Of a stretch of DNA of 64,000 bases, positions 46,845 to 55,454 are shown piece after piece. The notes below the pieces were generated by a model, which saw only the letters and a program-made list of their open reading frames with translations, had not been told where the DNA came from and ran no database searches. This DNA is from a virus: positions 1-64,000 of IMG/VR virus record IMGVR_UViG_3300035704_000006; one strand, given 5' to 3'. Both the position numbers and the translations under genes were made by a program. Each line of letters starts with the position of its first letter. Position 1 is the first letter of the stretch.

Positions 46845-49800
46845 GTATTCCTTGTGGCTGTCGCGAAACGTCCGGCTGATGCCGCATTCCGGGCGGCTCC
46901 GTCCAGTCCGGCCATGACCGCATTCCCGGTAGCGCGGCCGGTAGCCCTGGGATTACTCCGGAGCAGGCTGATGATCTCGCCGCCCTGTTTCCTGGTCACG
47001 TGCTGATTCTCGGAGTCGCGGATTGAGTGCAGGAAAGCCTCGATCTGGTTCACGTCAGCGCGGCTGAGGGTGCCGGACCCGGCGACTCCCTCCAGGGTGG
47101 AGATTCCCAGCGCGACAGACTTGTCGAGCGCCGAGAGGCCGCCTCCGCCGATATTGAGCCTGCCGTGCAGGGCCTTGATCATCTCCCGGGCTATCTCATC
47201 GCCGAGTTCCCTCATGCGCTTCTTTATCTCTTCTTTGTCATGATCGAGGGAAGAAAGCCAGCCCTTGGTGATGCTCTGCCCGTAGGTAATGTCGGCGGTG
47301 CGCTGCCCGATCGCAGTTTCCTCGCGGCCTATCTTCCTCTCGTCCCGGTTAAGCTCGCCGATCAGCTTTCCCCCGCCGGAAAGGATAGCCTCGGCGTAAG
47401 CGGTCCCGTCTTCAGGCCCGAGAGCGATCGCCTGCTCGATCAGGACCTTGGAAACTCCCTGGTGATGCAATCGCCCGATAACCTCGAAGAACTTGTGAAG
47501 CTGCATCACCTTTTCTTCGAGAGCGGTCTTTATCCCGGCTCCGGTCGGCTCCTGGACTCCCTGCTTATTTGTCCTGAAGGAAAGGGAAGAAAGCCCGGAA
47601 AAGTTCTGGAGCGACTGGATTTCCTGGCTGGAGGCCTGGCGCATGTTCGCGATCGTGGTATTGATCTTGTCCTGGACCTTGGCCATCTCGGTGAGAACAT
47701 TCGTCTGATTGCCGATGATCTTGCCGAGTTCCTTCTCGTGCGGACCCGTGTAGTACTTTTCCAGGTCTTCGAGCGCAAGTTTTCCCGAGGCACGGATCTG
47801 GGCAGGCGTGCGGCTTGCGGATGCCTCGAATTCCCGGGCAACTGTATCGGCGGCCGAAGATCCTCCGCTTCGCACGTCAGTCGCGGAACTGCCGAGCAGT
47901 CCCACGAATACCTGGAAGGTATCTCCTCCTGCCATCTGGGAGATATTTGCCCCGTACCCGGCGATGCCGCCCTGGGCGAAATGCCGGGGCCTGGAACTTC
48001 CGCCGGAACGGCCCGAAGAGTAATAGGAATTGGCCGCGTGAATGTAGTCCTCGCCGACCGCCCTGGTCCATTCCGGGACCATGATCGCTTCGCCTTTAGA
48101 GGCCAGGACATGCTCAGTGTCCCGGCCTGGCGCGTATCCGGGGATGACCATTCCCTTGGCCGACTGGGTGAAGAGATGGGATACCGTGCCGGAGATCGGC
48201 GCCTGGCCTCCGGTCTGGGTGGTATTAACATTCACGTCAATACTGACGGTCTTATTATGCAGCGCATCAATCGCTGTATTCAGCTCGGCGATGATCTTCC
48301 GGGCCTCTCCGCCGTGAACCCCGAGCGCATCGAGCGTGTTCCGCAGGGCTACCAGGGGCGCCGCAGCCTGCGAGGAGGAACCGGTGATCTGCTTGATGGC
48401 CTCGGCGTTGGCAATGGCATCGGAGACCGTCTGGGACATCTGGGTGCCCGCGGTGCGCTGCGCTGCGGTGAGCGTGCCGACCGAGTCAGCGGAGAGGCCG
48501 AGATCGGTTTTCAGGGTGACCATGTCATTGTCAAGCTGATTGGTCGTATTAATCATGTTCAGGGTCGGGTTGAACAAGTCGCCTTCTGCCGCGCCCAGGG
48601 CCTGAACGCGCGTGGCCAGCGATCCGGCGAGCCCGTTCGCTATTTCCATCTGCTGACTGAATGCCTGAGTCGAGGACGCTGCCCCTAGTTCCTTATTGGC
48701 GTATGCCTCTATTTTTGCCATCGCCTTATTGCCGGCTTCGCCCTGAGCCTGGAGAGCATTAGCGCTCACTCCGGATGCCTTGGCTAGCTGAAGGGACTGG
48801 ATAGAATCCAGTCCGTACATGTGCCCGAGGATTTGCAGCCTGGACGTAAGATTGGCGTATTTCAGCGTGGCCTGCTCTATCAGCGCATTGTCTTCCTTGA
48901 CAGCAGGACCGATAAACGATCCTTCTCCCTGCGGAAGGTTCGCTATCGCCTCATCTTCTTTCCTCAGGGTCTGAAGCTGCTGAATATGCTCGGCGTACCC
49001 GGCGATATTGAACCTGACTGCCTTGTCCTGCTTGACCAGGGCGTCATTTTCCTGCTCGGTAACTTCTTTCAGGTTTCCTGATGCGTCAGTGAGCTTGACG
49101 GCCTCGTAAGCCAGGAATCCCAGTCCGGCGGCAAGCGCTCCTATGATGACGAGGGGATCAGAAAGAATTCCGCTGATCATGGACCCGACAAAGCCCTTGT
49201 TCAGGGAGAATCCCTTGGACTCAGTCTCGGCGGCTCCCATCGCGACGGCAAGTTTCTCTGCGCTCGCTGCCTCCGCATCCATGGCGCCGGAAAAGGCAAG
49301 CGCTCCGGCTGTTGCCTGATCCTGGCTGAATCCCATCTCCAGGAGTTTCGCGTTGGCGGCAGCCGTGCGCTCCTCAGTTGTTCCCTCGGTGATCCCCAGG
49401 GCTTCCTGAGCGCGGGCGAGAGCGGCTGAGTCCGCGGTCGCCTTGACGATCGCGCTGTCCAGCAGGCTTGCCCCGGTGAGCGGGCCGGCCTGCCCGAAGA
49501 CAGCAGCCCGTTCCTGGGCAGCGGCCTGGGTGTTGATGGCATTGGAGAGGGCGATGGCTCCGGCCGCTGCCTCGGCATCAGACAGGCCCAGCGATACGAG
49601 GCGGTCCCTGAGAGCCCCGGCCGCCGCGTCGGCGTTGTCCAGGGACATCCCCAGGAAGTTCTCCGCCTGCTGAAGCTGGTTGGCGTCGTAGGCCGCCTGG
49701 ACCATGGCCTCGTCGAGCTTGAGCACGCCCGTGTACTTGCTCTGGTCGGCAACGAAGCTCTCGGCTTCGCCGCCGGTAATCAGGGACAGCGCCCCGTTGC

Positions 49801-50497
49801 CGCCCCTGCCGACAACCAGCGCGGCACCCTGCTCCAGTTCCAGGAGGGCATCGCGGACCTGATCCCATTCGGCAGGGAGCCGCTGAAGCGTGTCCTCGTA
49901 CCCGGCCCAGGAAGCAGCAGCCTCGTCAGCCGCGTCTGCCTGCGCCATCAGGGCCGCGATCTGGGCGTCAAGGCCCGGGTTGGCCGCGAGGATATCGGCC
50001 TGGAGCTGGCGTTCCCGGTCAGTCAGGGGAATGAGCGCATCCCCGGCTGCCGTGGCGGCTGCGGCAAGGCTGCTGATCGCCGCGCTGGCATCAGCCGCTG
50101 AACTGCCCGCCTCTTCCGTGGCGGCAGCGGCCTCGCGGGATGATGCGGTCAGGGTGTCCGCGGATGAGGCAGCGGCGTCAAGCGCGGCAGTCAGGTCTTC
50201 GGCTTCGGTGATCGCCGGCTCGGCGTCCAGGACGGGTTCCAGGGTCAGATCCCGGGCGTTCAGCTCACTGAGCCTTTCGTCCAGTCCCTCGATCTCCGCT
50301 TCGGCCGGCCCGGTGTCAGCCTCGGGGATCAGCTCGATGTCGTCTGTGGCGGCCAGGAACGCGGTCCTGAACGCCTCCCCGTACTTCTCCCCCAGGGCTT
50401 CGGCGCCGGGAAGGATTTCCTCCTCTGCCTTGGCATTCCAGCCTTCGGCATTAGGGACGACGGAAACGCCGACGCTGCCTACGACGCTGCCGCTCAT
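46841..50497 (-). CDS. Tape measure protein (1218 aa)
   Basis: Very long, Ala-rich and helical, with a hydrophobic span (about 455-480, DPLVIIGALAAGLGFLAYEAVKL), Gly/Gln segments, a helical C-terminus, and a position directly after the frameshifted chaperone, as in siphophages. It sets tail length (its 1,218 residues predict a tail near 180 nm by the usual 1.5 angstrom-per-residue rule) and is ejected during DNA entry. The ATGA overlap with the chaperone gene couples the two. Confidence 0.9.
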   Translation of the reverse strand: MSGSVVGSVGVSVVPNAEGWNAKAEEEILPGAEALGEKYGEAFRTAFLAATDDIELIPEADTGPAEAEIEGLDERLSELNARDLTLEPVLDAEPAITEAEDLTAALDAAASSADTLTASSREAAAATEEAGSSAADASAAISSLAAAATAAGDALIPLTDRERQLQADILAANPGLDAQIAALMAQADAADEAAASWAGYEDTLQRLPAEWDQVRDALLELEQGAALVVGRGGNGALSLITGGEAESFVADQSKYTGVLKLDEAMVQAAYDANQLQQAENFLGMSLDNADAAAGALRDRLVSLGLSDAEAAAGAIALSNAINTQAAAQERAAVFGQAGPLTGASLLDSAIVKATADSAALARAQEALGITEGTTEERTAAANAKLLEMGFSQDQATAGALAFSGAMDAEAASAEKLAVAMGAAETESKGFSLNKGFVGSMISGILSDPLVIIGALAAGLGFLAYEAVKLTDASGNLKEVTEQENDALVKQDKAVRFNIAGYAEHIQQLQTLRKEDEAIANLPQGEGSFIGPAVKEDNALIEQATLKYANLTSRLQILGHMYGLDSIQSLQLAKASGVSANALQAQGEAGNKAMAKIEAYANKELGAASSTQAFSQQMEIANGLAGSLATRVQALGAAEGDLFNPTLNMINTTNQLDNDMVTLKTDLGLSADSVGTLTAAQRTAGTQMSQTVSDAIANAEAIKQITGSSSQAAAPLVALRNTLDALGVHGGEARKIIAELNTAIDALHNKTVSIDVNVNTTQTGGQAPISGTVSHLFTQSAKGMVIPGYAPGRDTEHVLASKGEAIMVPEWTRAVGEDYIHAANSYYSSGRSGGSSRPRHFAQGGIAGYGANISQMAGGDTFQVFVGLLGSSATDVRSGGSSAADTVAREFEASASRTPAQIRASGKLALEDLEKYYTGPHEKELGKIIGNQTNVLTEMAKVQDKINTTIANMRQASSQEIQSLQNFSGLSSLSFRTNKQGVQEPTGAGIKTALEEKVMQLHKFFEVIGRLHHQGVSKVLIEQAIALGPEDGTAYAEAILSGGGKLIGELNRDERKIGREETAIGQRTADITYGQSITKGWLSSLDHDKEEIKKRMRELGDEIAREMIKALHGRLNIGGGGLSALDKSVALGISTLEGVAGSGTLSRADVNQIEAFLHSIRDSENQHVTRKQGGEIISLLRSNPRATGRATGNAVMAGLDGAARNAASAGRFATATRNT

Positions 50498-51069
50498 TCG
50501 TTCTCCCTCGGCCTTCTCCGCTGTCCTTGTCCTGCGGTTCCATCAGGGCGTCCCGGAGCCCTGCCGTAGGCCGGAGAGCGCGGGTCGATCGCCATCCGGT
50601 GCTCCGGCCGGAGTTCCTTCTTCCTGCGCGCCTTCACCGGCTTCTTCCCGTGGCCCGGGCGCCGGACCGGATCGGGGAGGGGCGGCTTGCCCTTGGTGCT
50701 GTTCGCGCGGATGGTGATGTACTGGAGCTTGCGCATCTCGTCGATGAGCGTGGCCAGCAGCATGTCCGTGTGCGACCAGTGGCCGTCCGCCGGGTCGTAC
50801 GGCTCGGAGTCGTCATCGTCTCCTTCCCCCTCCTCTCCGGCTGCCAGAGCCGGCGCCGTAGCTTCCGCCAGCAGGCGCAGTTCGGTCATGGTCTTCGACT
50901 CCGGGGGGAGGCCGTCGATGAGCACGCTCAGCTTGCGCAGCGTGAGCCGTGACGGGCCTCCCCCGGGCCGGTACATGTCGAGGAGGTCCAGGTGGCAGTA
51001 CCGGTGGAGGTCGAATTCCAGTGCCCGGCGGCGCTCCCTGGCTAGGTGGAGGACCGCCGCGCTTTTCCC
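50494..51069 (-). CDS. Tail assembly chaperone, frameshift-extended part
   Basis: Reached by a -1 shift at the GGGAAAA heptamer (51063-51069). In the new frame the protein continues LHLARERRRALEFDLHRYCHLDLLDMYRPGGG, the usual second half of actinophage tail assembly chaperones (DLHRYYHLDLLD). Further on it has an acidic run (EGEGDDDDSEPYD) and a basic C-terminus (KKPVKARRKKELRPEH). The long fusion form escorts the tape measure protein. An internal ATG at 50976 exists but is unlikely to be used. Confidence 0.82.
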   Translation of the reverse strand, partial: GKSAAVLHLARERRRALEFDLHRYCHLDLLDMYRPGGGPSRLTLRKLSVLIDGLPPESKTMTELRLLAEATAPALAAGEEGEGDDDDSEPYDPADGHWSHTDMLLATLIDEMRKLQYITIRANSTKGKPPLPDPVRRPGHGKKPVKARRKKELRPEHRMAIDPRSPAYGRAPGRPDGTAGQGQRRRPRENE

Positions 51070-51371
51070 GCCGAGATCCCGTTGGCCTTGGTGATGGCCT
51101 CGCTGAGCGCATCGAGCTGGTAATTGTGCAGCTTCGCTTCGATGAATGCCCGCGCGTCGTCCTCGTTAAGGACTTCGGCCGCCCAGGCATCCCACATGCT
51201 TGCCGCGAGGAACCTGCTCCCGTTGTGAGTCCATTCTTTTCCGTGCGGAATGGAGATCACCGTTCCGGGCGCGATCTTGACGGGGAGCGGCTCGCCTACC
51301 GCTTCGCGCAGGGTTTCGTCCATCGCCACCAGGTCAAGCGCAACTGATAGCGGGGTCTCGTTTTCGTCCAC
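51042..51371 (-). CDS. Tail assembly chaperone, upstream frame (109 aa)
   Basis: GTG 51371 follows a leader copy (51383-51394). The protein (MDENETPLSVALDLVAMDETLREAVGEPL ... FIEAKLHNYQLDALSEAITKANGISAGKARRSST) matches the short chaperone product of siphophages in size and position between the major tail and tape measure genes. Most ribosomes end here; a fraction shift to -1 to give the long form. Confidence 0.82.
   Translation of the reverse strand: MDENETPLSVALDLVAMDETLREAVGEPLPVKIAPGTVISIPHGKEWTHNGSRFLAASMWDAWAAEVLNEDDARAFIEAKLHNYQLDALSEAITKANGISAGKARRSST
51063..51069 (-). promoter_or_regulatory. -1 programmed frameshift site GGGAAAA
   Basis: The zero frame reads GCG GGA AAA GCG, so G GGA AAA is a canonical XXXYYYZ heptamer. 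It lies nine codons before the zero-frame stop, and the -1 frame stays open for 190 codons with the expected chaperone sequence. Confidence 0.85.
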
Positions 51372-51397
51372 TGGATATTTTCCTTTGCCGGGAATCG

Positions 51398-51425
51398 GGG
51401 GAGTTACCCGCACGGGTAACTCCCC
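51398..51425 (-). terminator. 12-bp stem-loop after the major tail gene
   Basis: GGGGAGTTACCC (51398-51409) pairs with GGGTAACTCCCC (51414-51425) around GCAC. It lies between the major tail protein stop (51443) and the chaperone leader. It could lower downstream transcription after the abundantly expressed major tail gene, as in other siphophages. Confidence 0.6.
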
Positions 51426-51442
51426 TTTGAGAGAAACCGGAT

Positions 51443-52081
51443 TTATTCCGGGGGAGTGGTGTCGAAGAAAGCGGTGATGTCGGCGTCGCCGTAGTCGAGG
51501 TGACGCATGACAGCGCCGTACTGGTCACCGATCAGGGCGCGGTACAGAGTGAAAGTGAGCTGGAGCATGGTGATGTCATTCTGCTCCTGCTGGTCATTAC
51601 CACGCCCGGTGCAGTTCACCAGGGGACAGAAGCTCCGCATCCGGGCTTCGGTGCTCGGGTCGAAGCTGTCGAACACCGCGGCATAGCGGATCTGCTTCGG
51701 CGTGCTGTCCATGATGTAGCTGGCCGTGCTCGCGCCGGCGGCCGGCTGGAGGGAAAGCAGCGGAACGTCGTCGTAGACCGCCCTCACCAGGGGATTCATG
51801 CCTTCCAGGGCGGTGACTTCCATGGTCTTGGGAGCGCCCGTGGTGATCGTCCGGATCGGGTCGAGGGAGCCGGCGGCCATGATGTCCTTCAGCGCCTTCT
51901 TCAGGGCGAAGATGCTGCCGTTGGTGTCCAGCCATCCCATGCACAGCCATGTGGCGGGATTAAGGGGCTTCGGGCTGCCGATGGTGCCCGGAGGACCCGG
52001 ATCAGGGGTTCCCTCTGGTGCGAGGAAAGCAAGCACGTCCCCGGCCGCGTAAGTCGAATTGGCGTTCCTCGTATCGGTCAT
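51443..52081 (-). CDS. Major tail protein (212 aa)
   Basis: The start MTDTRNANSTYAAGDVLAFLAPEGTP and the central WLCMGWLDTNGSIFALKKALKDIMAAG with TMEVTALEGMNPLVRAVYDDVP are typical of siphophage tail tube subunits. The gene lies between the connector genes and the chaperone in conserved order and is followed by a hairpin. It polymerises into the tail tube. Confidence 0.82.
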   Translation of the reverse strand: MTDTRNANSTYAAGDVLAFLAPEGTPDPGPPGTIGSPKPLNPATWLCMGWLDTNGSIFALKKALKDIMAAGSLDPIRTITTGAPKTMEVTALEGMNPLVRAVYDDVPLLSLQPAAGASTASYIMDSTPKQIRYAAVFDSFDPSTEARMRSFCPLVNCTGRGNDQQEQNDITMLQLTFTLYRALIGDQYGAVMRHLDYGDADITAFFDTTPPE

Positions 52082-52098
52082 TCAGTCCTTCCTGCGCC

Positions 52099-52518
52099 TC
52101 ACCGGGCGCGCACAACATATGTAGCACTATACCGCGTCAGGTCCTGATTCTCGTCAGGTATCCAGTGCGGTCCTGTATCCTCCCTGACGCCCTGCACTCC
52201 TCCTTCCGGGTGCCGGGTCCCGAAAAGGCCGTACAGCATCAGGTTTTCCGTTATCCTGGCGACGGAAATGGTCAGGTCTTTATTCATCGAGAAGATATCA
52301 ATGTCAATGACCGCGTCCTGGACGAACTTCGAGACCGGACCCGATGACTTGGTGACCCGGCCGTACGCCGCATTGGCGGCCATATTCTCGAAGTAAGGCA
52401 CGTCATCGCTGAACTGAATGACCTCGTCCATGGCCGTGAAATCAGGACGGGTATTCAGCCAGTTGATGACCAGCAGCTCGACATCAGCCGCGAGCGGCGG
52501 CCTAATCTCCGGCGGCAT
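52099..52518 (-). CDS. Tail terminator / connector protein (139 aa)
   Basis: Beta-rich with a helical end, starting PPEIRPPLAADVELLVINWLNTRPDF, a pattern seen in phage tail-completion or head-tail connector proteins at this position in the operon. No sequence motif is diagnostic. Position and size support the call. Confidence 0.65.
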   Translation of the reverse strand: MPPEIRPPLAADVELLVINWLNTRPDFTAMDEVIQFSDDVPYFENMAANAAYGRVTKSSGPVSKFVQDAVIDIDIFSMNKDLTISVARITENLMLYGLFGTRHPEGGVQGVREDTGPHWIPDENQDLTRYSATYVVRAR

Positions 52519-52858
52519 CGAGAGCGTTCCTCAGCGTGCGGTGCGCGACCTGGCCGCGCGGCCTCTTCGCGGTCGGCGCGAACCCGAACTCGACGACGGC
52601 GGCTTCCGGCGAGTCATTCCAGACGTAGGCTGCGGCCCGGTCTCCTTTGGCGCCTCCGTGATCCTTGGCCTCCAGGCGGAAGGAATCCTTGTACCGGCCC
52701 CGGTGGGGGTCTCCGCTCGGCCCGTCATAGACCGGGGCGGTCGCTTCGACTTCGTCCATGACTGCCTGGCCGCGGGCTCTCATCTCGCCCACCATCCAGG
52801 CAGCGTTGAGCATCTCGCCGACGCCGGAGTAGGAAGGGGTGTACTCGGCTGCTGCCAT
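52502..52858 (-). CDS. Head-tail connector, HK97 gp10-like (118 aa)
   Basis: ATG 52858 overlaps the stop of the gene upstream (TGATG), so the longer reading is rejected. AAWMVGEMRARGQAVMDEVEATAPVYDG ... YVWNDSPEAAVVEFG ... GQVAHRTLRNALD matches HK97 gp10-like connector proteins in layout (helix, beta strands with 'AAxVEFG', C-terminal helix). Confidence 0.72.
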   Translation of the reverse strand: MAAAEYTPSYSGVGEMLNAAWMVGEMRARGQAVMDEVEATAPVYDGPSGDPHRGRYKDSFRLEAKDHGGAKGDRAAAYVWNDSPEAAVVEFGFAPTAKRPRGQVAHRTLRNALDAAGD

Positions 52859-53256
52859 CACAGCCCTCCGATCGCGGAGTTGACGGCGGTATGCGCCGAA
52901 GCTCCGGTCACGCGCCTCAGCCGCACCTGAACGGGCGCCTGGAATCCGGTGAAAGGCGATTTCCAGGAGTTCGGCTGGCCGACGACTTGCCATCTCTGGC
53001 CGTCCGGCATGATGACCCGGTCCTGGGGAGTCACCGGAGTTCCCGCCGGAATGTAGATATCAGCCAGTGCGGTAACCTGATATGCCCCCTGAGTTGCCTC
53101 CGCTTCAGAACCCGGAACGAAAGCGCACGGGCCGACCGTGGAATTCCTGTAGGCCAGGACGACATTTCCCCGGTCTTTTTCTCCTGAGTCGAAAGCGGTT
53201 TCCCAGGTGACCATGATTCCGGCGCCCCCGACGACCGGGGGAACCGGCGTGGTCAT
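52858..53256 (-). CDS. Head-tail connector-like protein (132 aa)
   Basis: The protein (VTWETAFDSGEKDRGNVVLAYRNS, DIYIPAGTPVTPQDRVIMPDGQRWQVVGQPNSWKSPFTGF) resembles the short beta-barrel head-closure or stopper proteins (SPP1 gp16-like) that follow the adaptor gene. 'DRVIMPDGQRWQVVG' is characteristic of this class. Confidence 0.7.
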   Translation of the reverse strand: MTTPVPPVVGGAGIMVTWETAFDSGEKDRGNVVLAYRNSTVGPCAFVPGSEAEATQGAYQVTALADIYIPAGTPVTPQDRVIMPDGQRWQVVGQPNSWKSPFTGFQAPVQVRLRRVTGASAHTAVNSAIGGL

Positions 53257-53903
53257 CGCAGCCTCATTTCCGCGGTCTCGACCGTGTTCCGGAAATCCTT
53301 CAGGCTGTCCAGGTCACTCTGCTTCAAGGCGACGGTAAGTCCTCCGCCGGTTCTTTCCAGCCGGTAGGAGTACGGGCCGATAGTCTCGCCGATCAGCCCG
53401 GCCGCGACGGTCGGGGTAGTGAGGACTGCCTGGACTGCTCCCGCGCCGACAGCGACTACTTCATCGGGAACCTGAGGATAACCCCAGGAGTAATTCACCA
53501 TGAAAGTGCCGGGATACATGTCAGTCTCGAACCAGACTTCAGGGAGGTTGATTATTCCCCTGCCCTGGGCATACTTGATCCGGTTTATCCCGTCAAACGT
53601 GAACCAGGTGATCGGGACATCCGGAAGCCCCATTCCTCCGCCGATGGCGATCACTGAGTTAACGGCAGTCCTGGGATCCCCTGACCAGACGACCGGCTTC
53701 TCAAGCTCGATCTCTGAATCGACGCCGTAAAGAACCTGCGTCTCGTTGACGTGCATCTGGAAATCACGACGGCAGTAGCGGACTATCTGGCTGGTGACAT
53801 CATTGATCAGGGCTCCGCATTTCAGCGTCTCGGCGTCACTGAGCGCGCGGCCGAGCCGGACCGCCACGTCATCCGGGCTGAGAAGAGGCGTGTAGGCAGG
53901 CAT
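53253..53903 (-). CDS. Head-tail adaptor (216 aa)
   Basis: 'PLLSPDDVAVRLGRALSDAETLKCGALINDVTSQIVRYCRRDF' begins like phage gp6/gp15-like adaptors that attach to the portal ring. The remainder mixes strands and a helical C-terminus (LKQSDLDSLKDFRNTVETAEMRL). Its place next to the capsid and connector genes supports the call. Confidence 0.75.
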   Translation of the reverse strand: MPAYTPLLSPDDVAVRLGRALSDAETLKCGALINDVTSQIVRYCRRDFQMHVNETQVLYGVDSEIELEKPVVWSGDPRTAVNSVIAIGGGMGLPDVPITWFTFDGINRIKYAQGRGIINLPEVWFETDMYPGTFMVNYSWGYPQVPDEVVAVGAGAVQAVLTTPTVAAGLIGETIGPYSYRLERTGGGLTVALKQSDLDSLKDFRNTVETAEMRLR

Positions 53904-53954
53904 TGACTGGTGCCTCCTTTCTCAGCCCGGATGATGCGGTACGTGCGAGCGCGC

Positions 53955-54308
53955 TCAGTGACGCCGGATACGGCCGGTGATCCGGACGTTGAGCGCGCTC
54001 GCGGTCCCCTGCAAGCCGCGGATCACGTCGCCCTCCTTCGCCGCGATCCCGGCAGGCGGGTTCGGGAGGACGTTGGTGACCGCGTTGGCCGCGCAGGAGG
54101 ACGCCGAGGCGAGCTGGTTACTGGTCGTGGCCGCAGCGCCGCCGACGCCGTGGTTGACGGTCAGCGTGGCCGCGACGCTAATCGTGTTGGTGGCGATGAT
54201 CTCGTCGATCAGCCAGTCTTCGCCGGTCGGGACGGTGGCCAGCAGGCCGGTCGAGGCGCCTGGGGTGCCCTCGTACAGGGTCTCGCTGATATATCCTTCG
54301 AGGCTCAT
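53955..54308 (-). CDS. Head decoration-like protein (117 aa)
   Basis: The layout LYEGTPGASTGLLATVPTGEDWLIDEIIATNTISVAATLTVNHG ... KEGDVIRGLQGTASALNVRITG is that of phage capsid decoration or stabilisation proteins. It sits beside the major capsid gene. A clear relative is encoded at 7288-7641 near the endolysin. Confidence 0.7.
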   Translation of the reverse strand: MSLEGYISETLYEGTPGASTGLLATVPTGEDWLIDEIIATNTISVAATLTVNHGVGGAAATTSNQLASASSCAANAVTNVLPNPPAGIAAKEGDVIRGLQGTASALNVRITGRIRRH

Positions 54309-54354
54309 GCCTCTCCTTCAGTTGCGGTTGCACGGACCCGGGAGAACCCGGGGG

Positions 54355-55377
54355 TTAGCTGGCGATTACGCCGAATGGCCAGCGCATGACGGTCGAGGCC
54401 GCGCCGTCGATCGTCTCGCTCGGCTGCATGATGGTGACCGGGTTGGCGACCGCGAAGGCGAGCCGCATCACCAGTCGCATCGCGACGGCGTCCTGCTGCA
54501 TCAGGTTGGTGATGACGACGCCCGAGGCGTTCGAGATCACGCCCTCGGTGAACAGCTTGAAGGACATGTCCTGGCGGATGCCGATGATGGCCTTGCTGAA
54601 GTCGCCGCCGACTACCTGTGCCTCGTTGTTCCAGCTTCCGTTGTCAACCATCGACAGGTTCCGGCCGTAGAGCCGGCCCGAGGGGGTGCCGCTCTCCAGG
54701 TCAGGCTGGTAGATCGGGATGCCCTGGGCGGACCGCAGGCCGATCAGGCGCCAGTCAATGCCAGGCCGCGCGGCGAAGCCGTTGACCGTATAGCCGGTCT
54801 GCGCCATCATGTCGCCGAATGACGAAACGGTCTGCGCGAAGTCCGCTGACGGGTCGGTTGTCCCGTTAGTCCCGTTCCAGGCCATGCCGTCGTCGACGAC
54901 GTTGCCCGCGGTATTGGCGCCGGTCCACAGGGGAGTGCCCCAGGTGTTCGGGGCGTTCGTGCCCCAGAAGACAGCGCCGTCGATCAGCGCGCCCACGGCT
55001 TCCGCCATGCGGGGCATGACCTCATCCCAGATGGGCACGTCGGCATCAGCGAGATAGGCCTCGGGCACCGGCACGATGGTGGCGATCTCCTCGACCACCA
55101 GCGTGACGCCCCGCCACTGCTGGTCGGCCGTCTGCTTCAGGCCGGTGTCGACGCCAGTGGCGACGAAGTAGGCATTCGGGAGGATGTCGAGGACCGGCAT
55201 GCGCTGGGTCTTGCTCGACATCCGGACCTGGTGCATCAGGGACAGGGCCGCCGAGTGCTTCGGGGCTTCCTGGATGATCATGTTTGCCAGGGGCTCGGGA
55301 ACGAGCGCGTCCTGGTAATCCGTGGTCGCGACAGTGGTATTGCGGGAAACGATATTGCTGTAGCCAGACTGGGCCAT
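54355..55377 (-). CDS. Major capsid protein, HK97 fold (340 aa)
   Basis: The sequence (DALVPEPLANMIIQEAPKHSAALSLMHQVRMSSKTQRMPVLDILPNAYFV, QWRGVTLVVEEIATIVPVPEAYLADADVPIWDEVMPRMAEAVGALIDGAVFWG) shows the E-loop, A-domain and long spine helix of HK97-type capsids. A separate scaffold gene precedes it. It forms the icosahedral shell. Confidence 0.88.
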   Translation of the reverse strand: MAQSGYSNIVSRNTTVATTDYQDALVPEPLANMIIQEAPKHSAALSLMHQVRMSSKTQRMPVLDILPNAYFVATGVDTGLKQTADQQWRGVTLVVEEIATIVPVPEAYLADADVPIWDEVMPRMAEAVGALIDGAVFWGTNAPNTWGTPLWTGANTAGNVVDDGMAWNGTNGTTDPSADFAQTVSSFGDMMAQTGYTVNGFAARPGIDWRLIGLRSAQGIPIYQPDLESGTPSGRLYGRNLSMVDNGSWNNEAQVVGGDFSKAIIGIRQDMSFKLFTEGVISNASGVVITNLMQQDAVAMRLVMRLAFAVANPVTIMQPSETIDGAASTVMRWPFGVIAS

Positions 55378-55454
55378 GACCGCCTTAGATAAGGCAGCCC
55401 GCGACGAATCAAAACAGGAAAGGTAAAGCGAAAACCGATCGGACCGCGAGGCTG

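Noticed and set aside
47027-48688. A 553-residue plus-strand frame opposite the tape measure gene
   Set aside because: No ribosome site or motif; the minus-strand tape measure is well supported.
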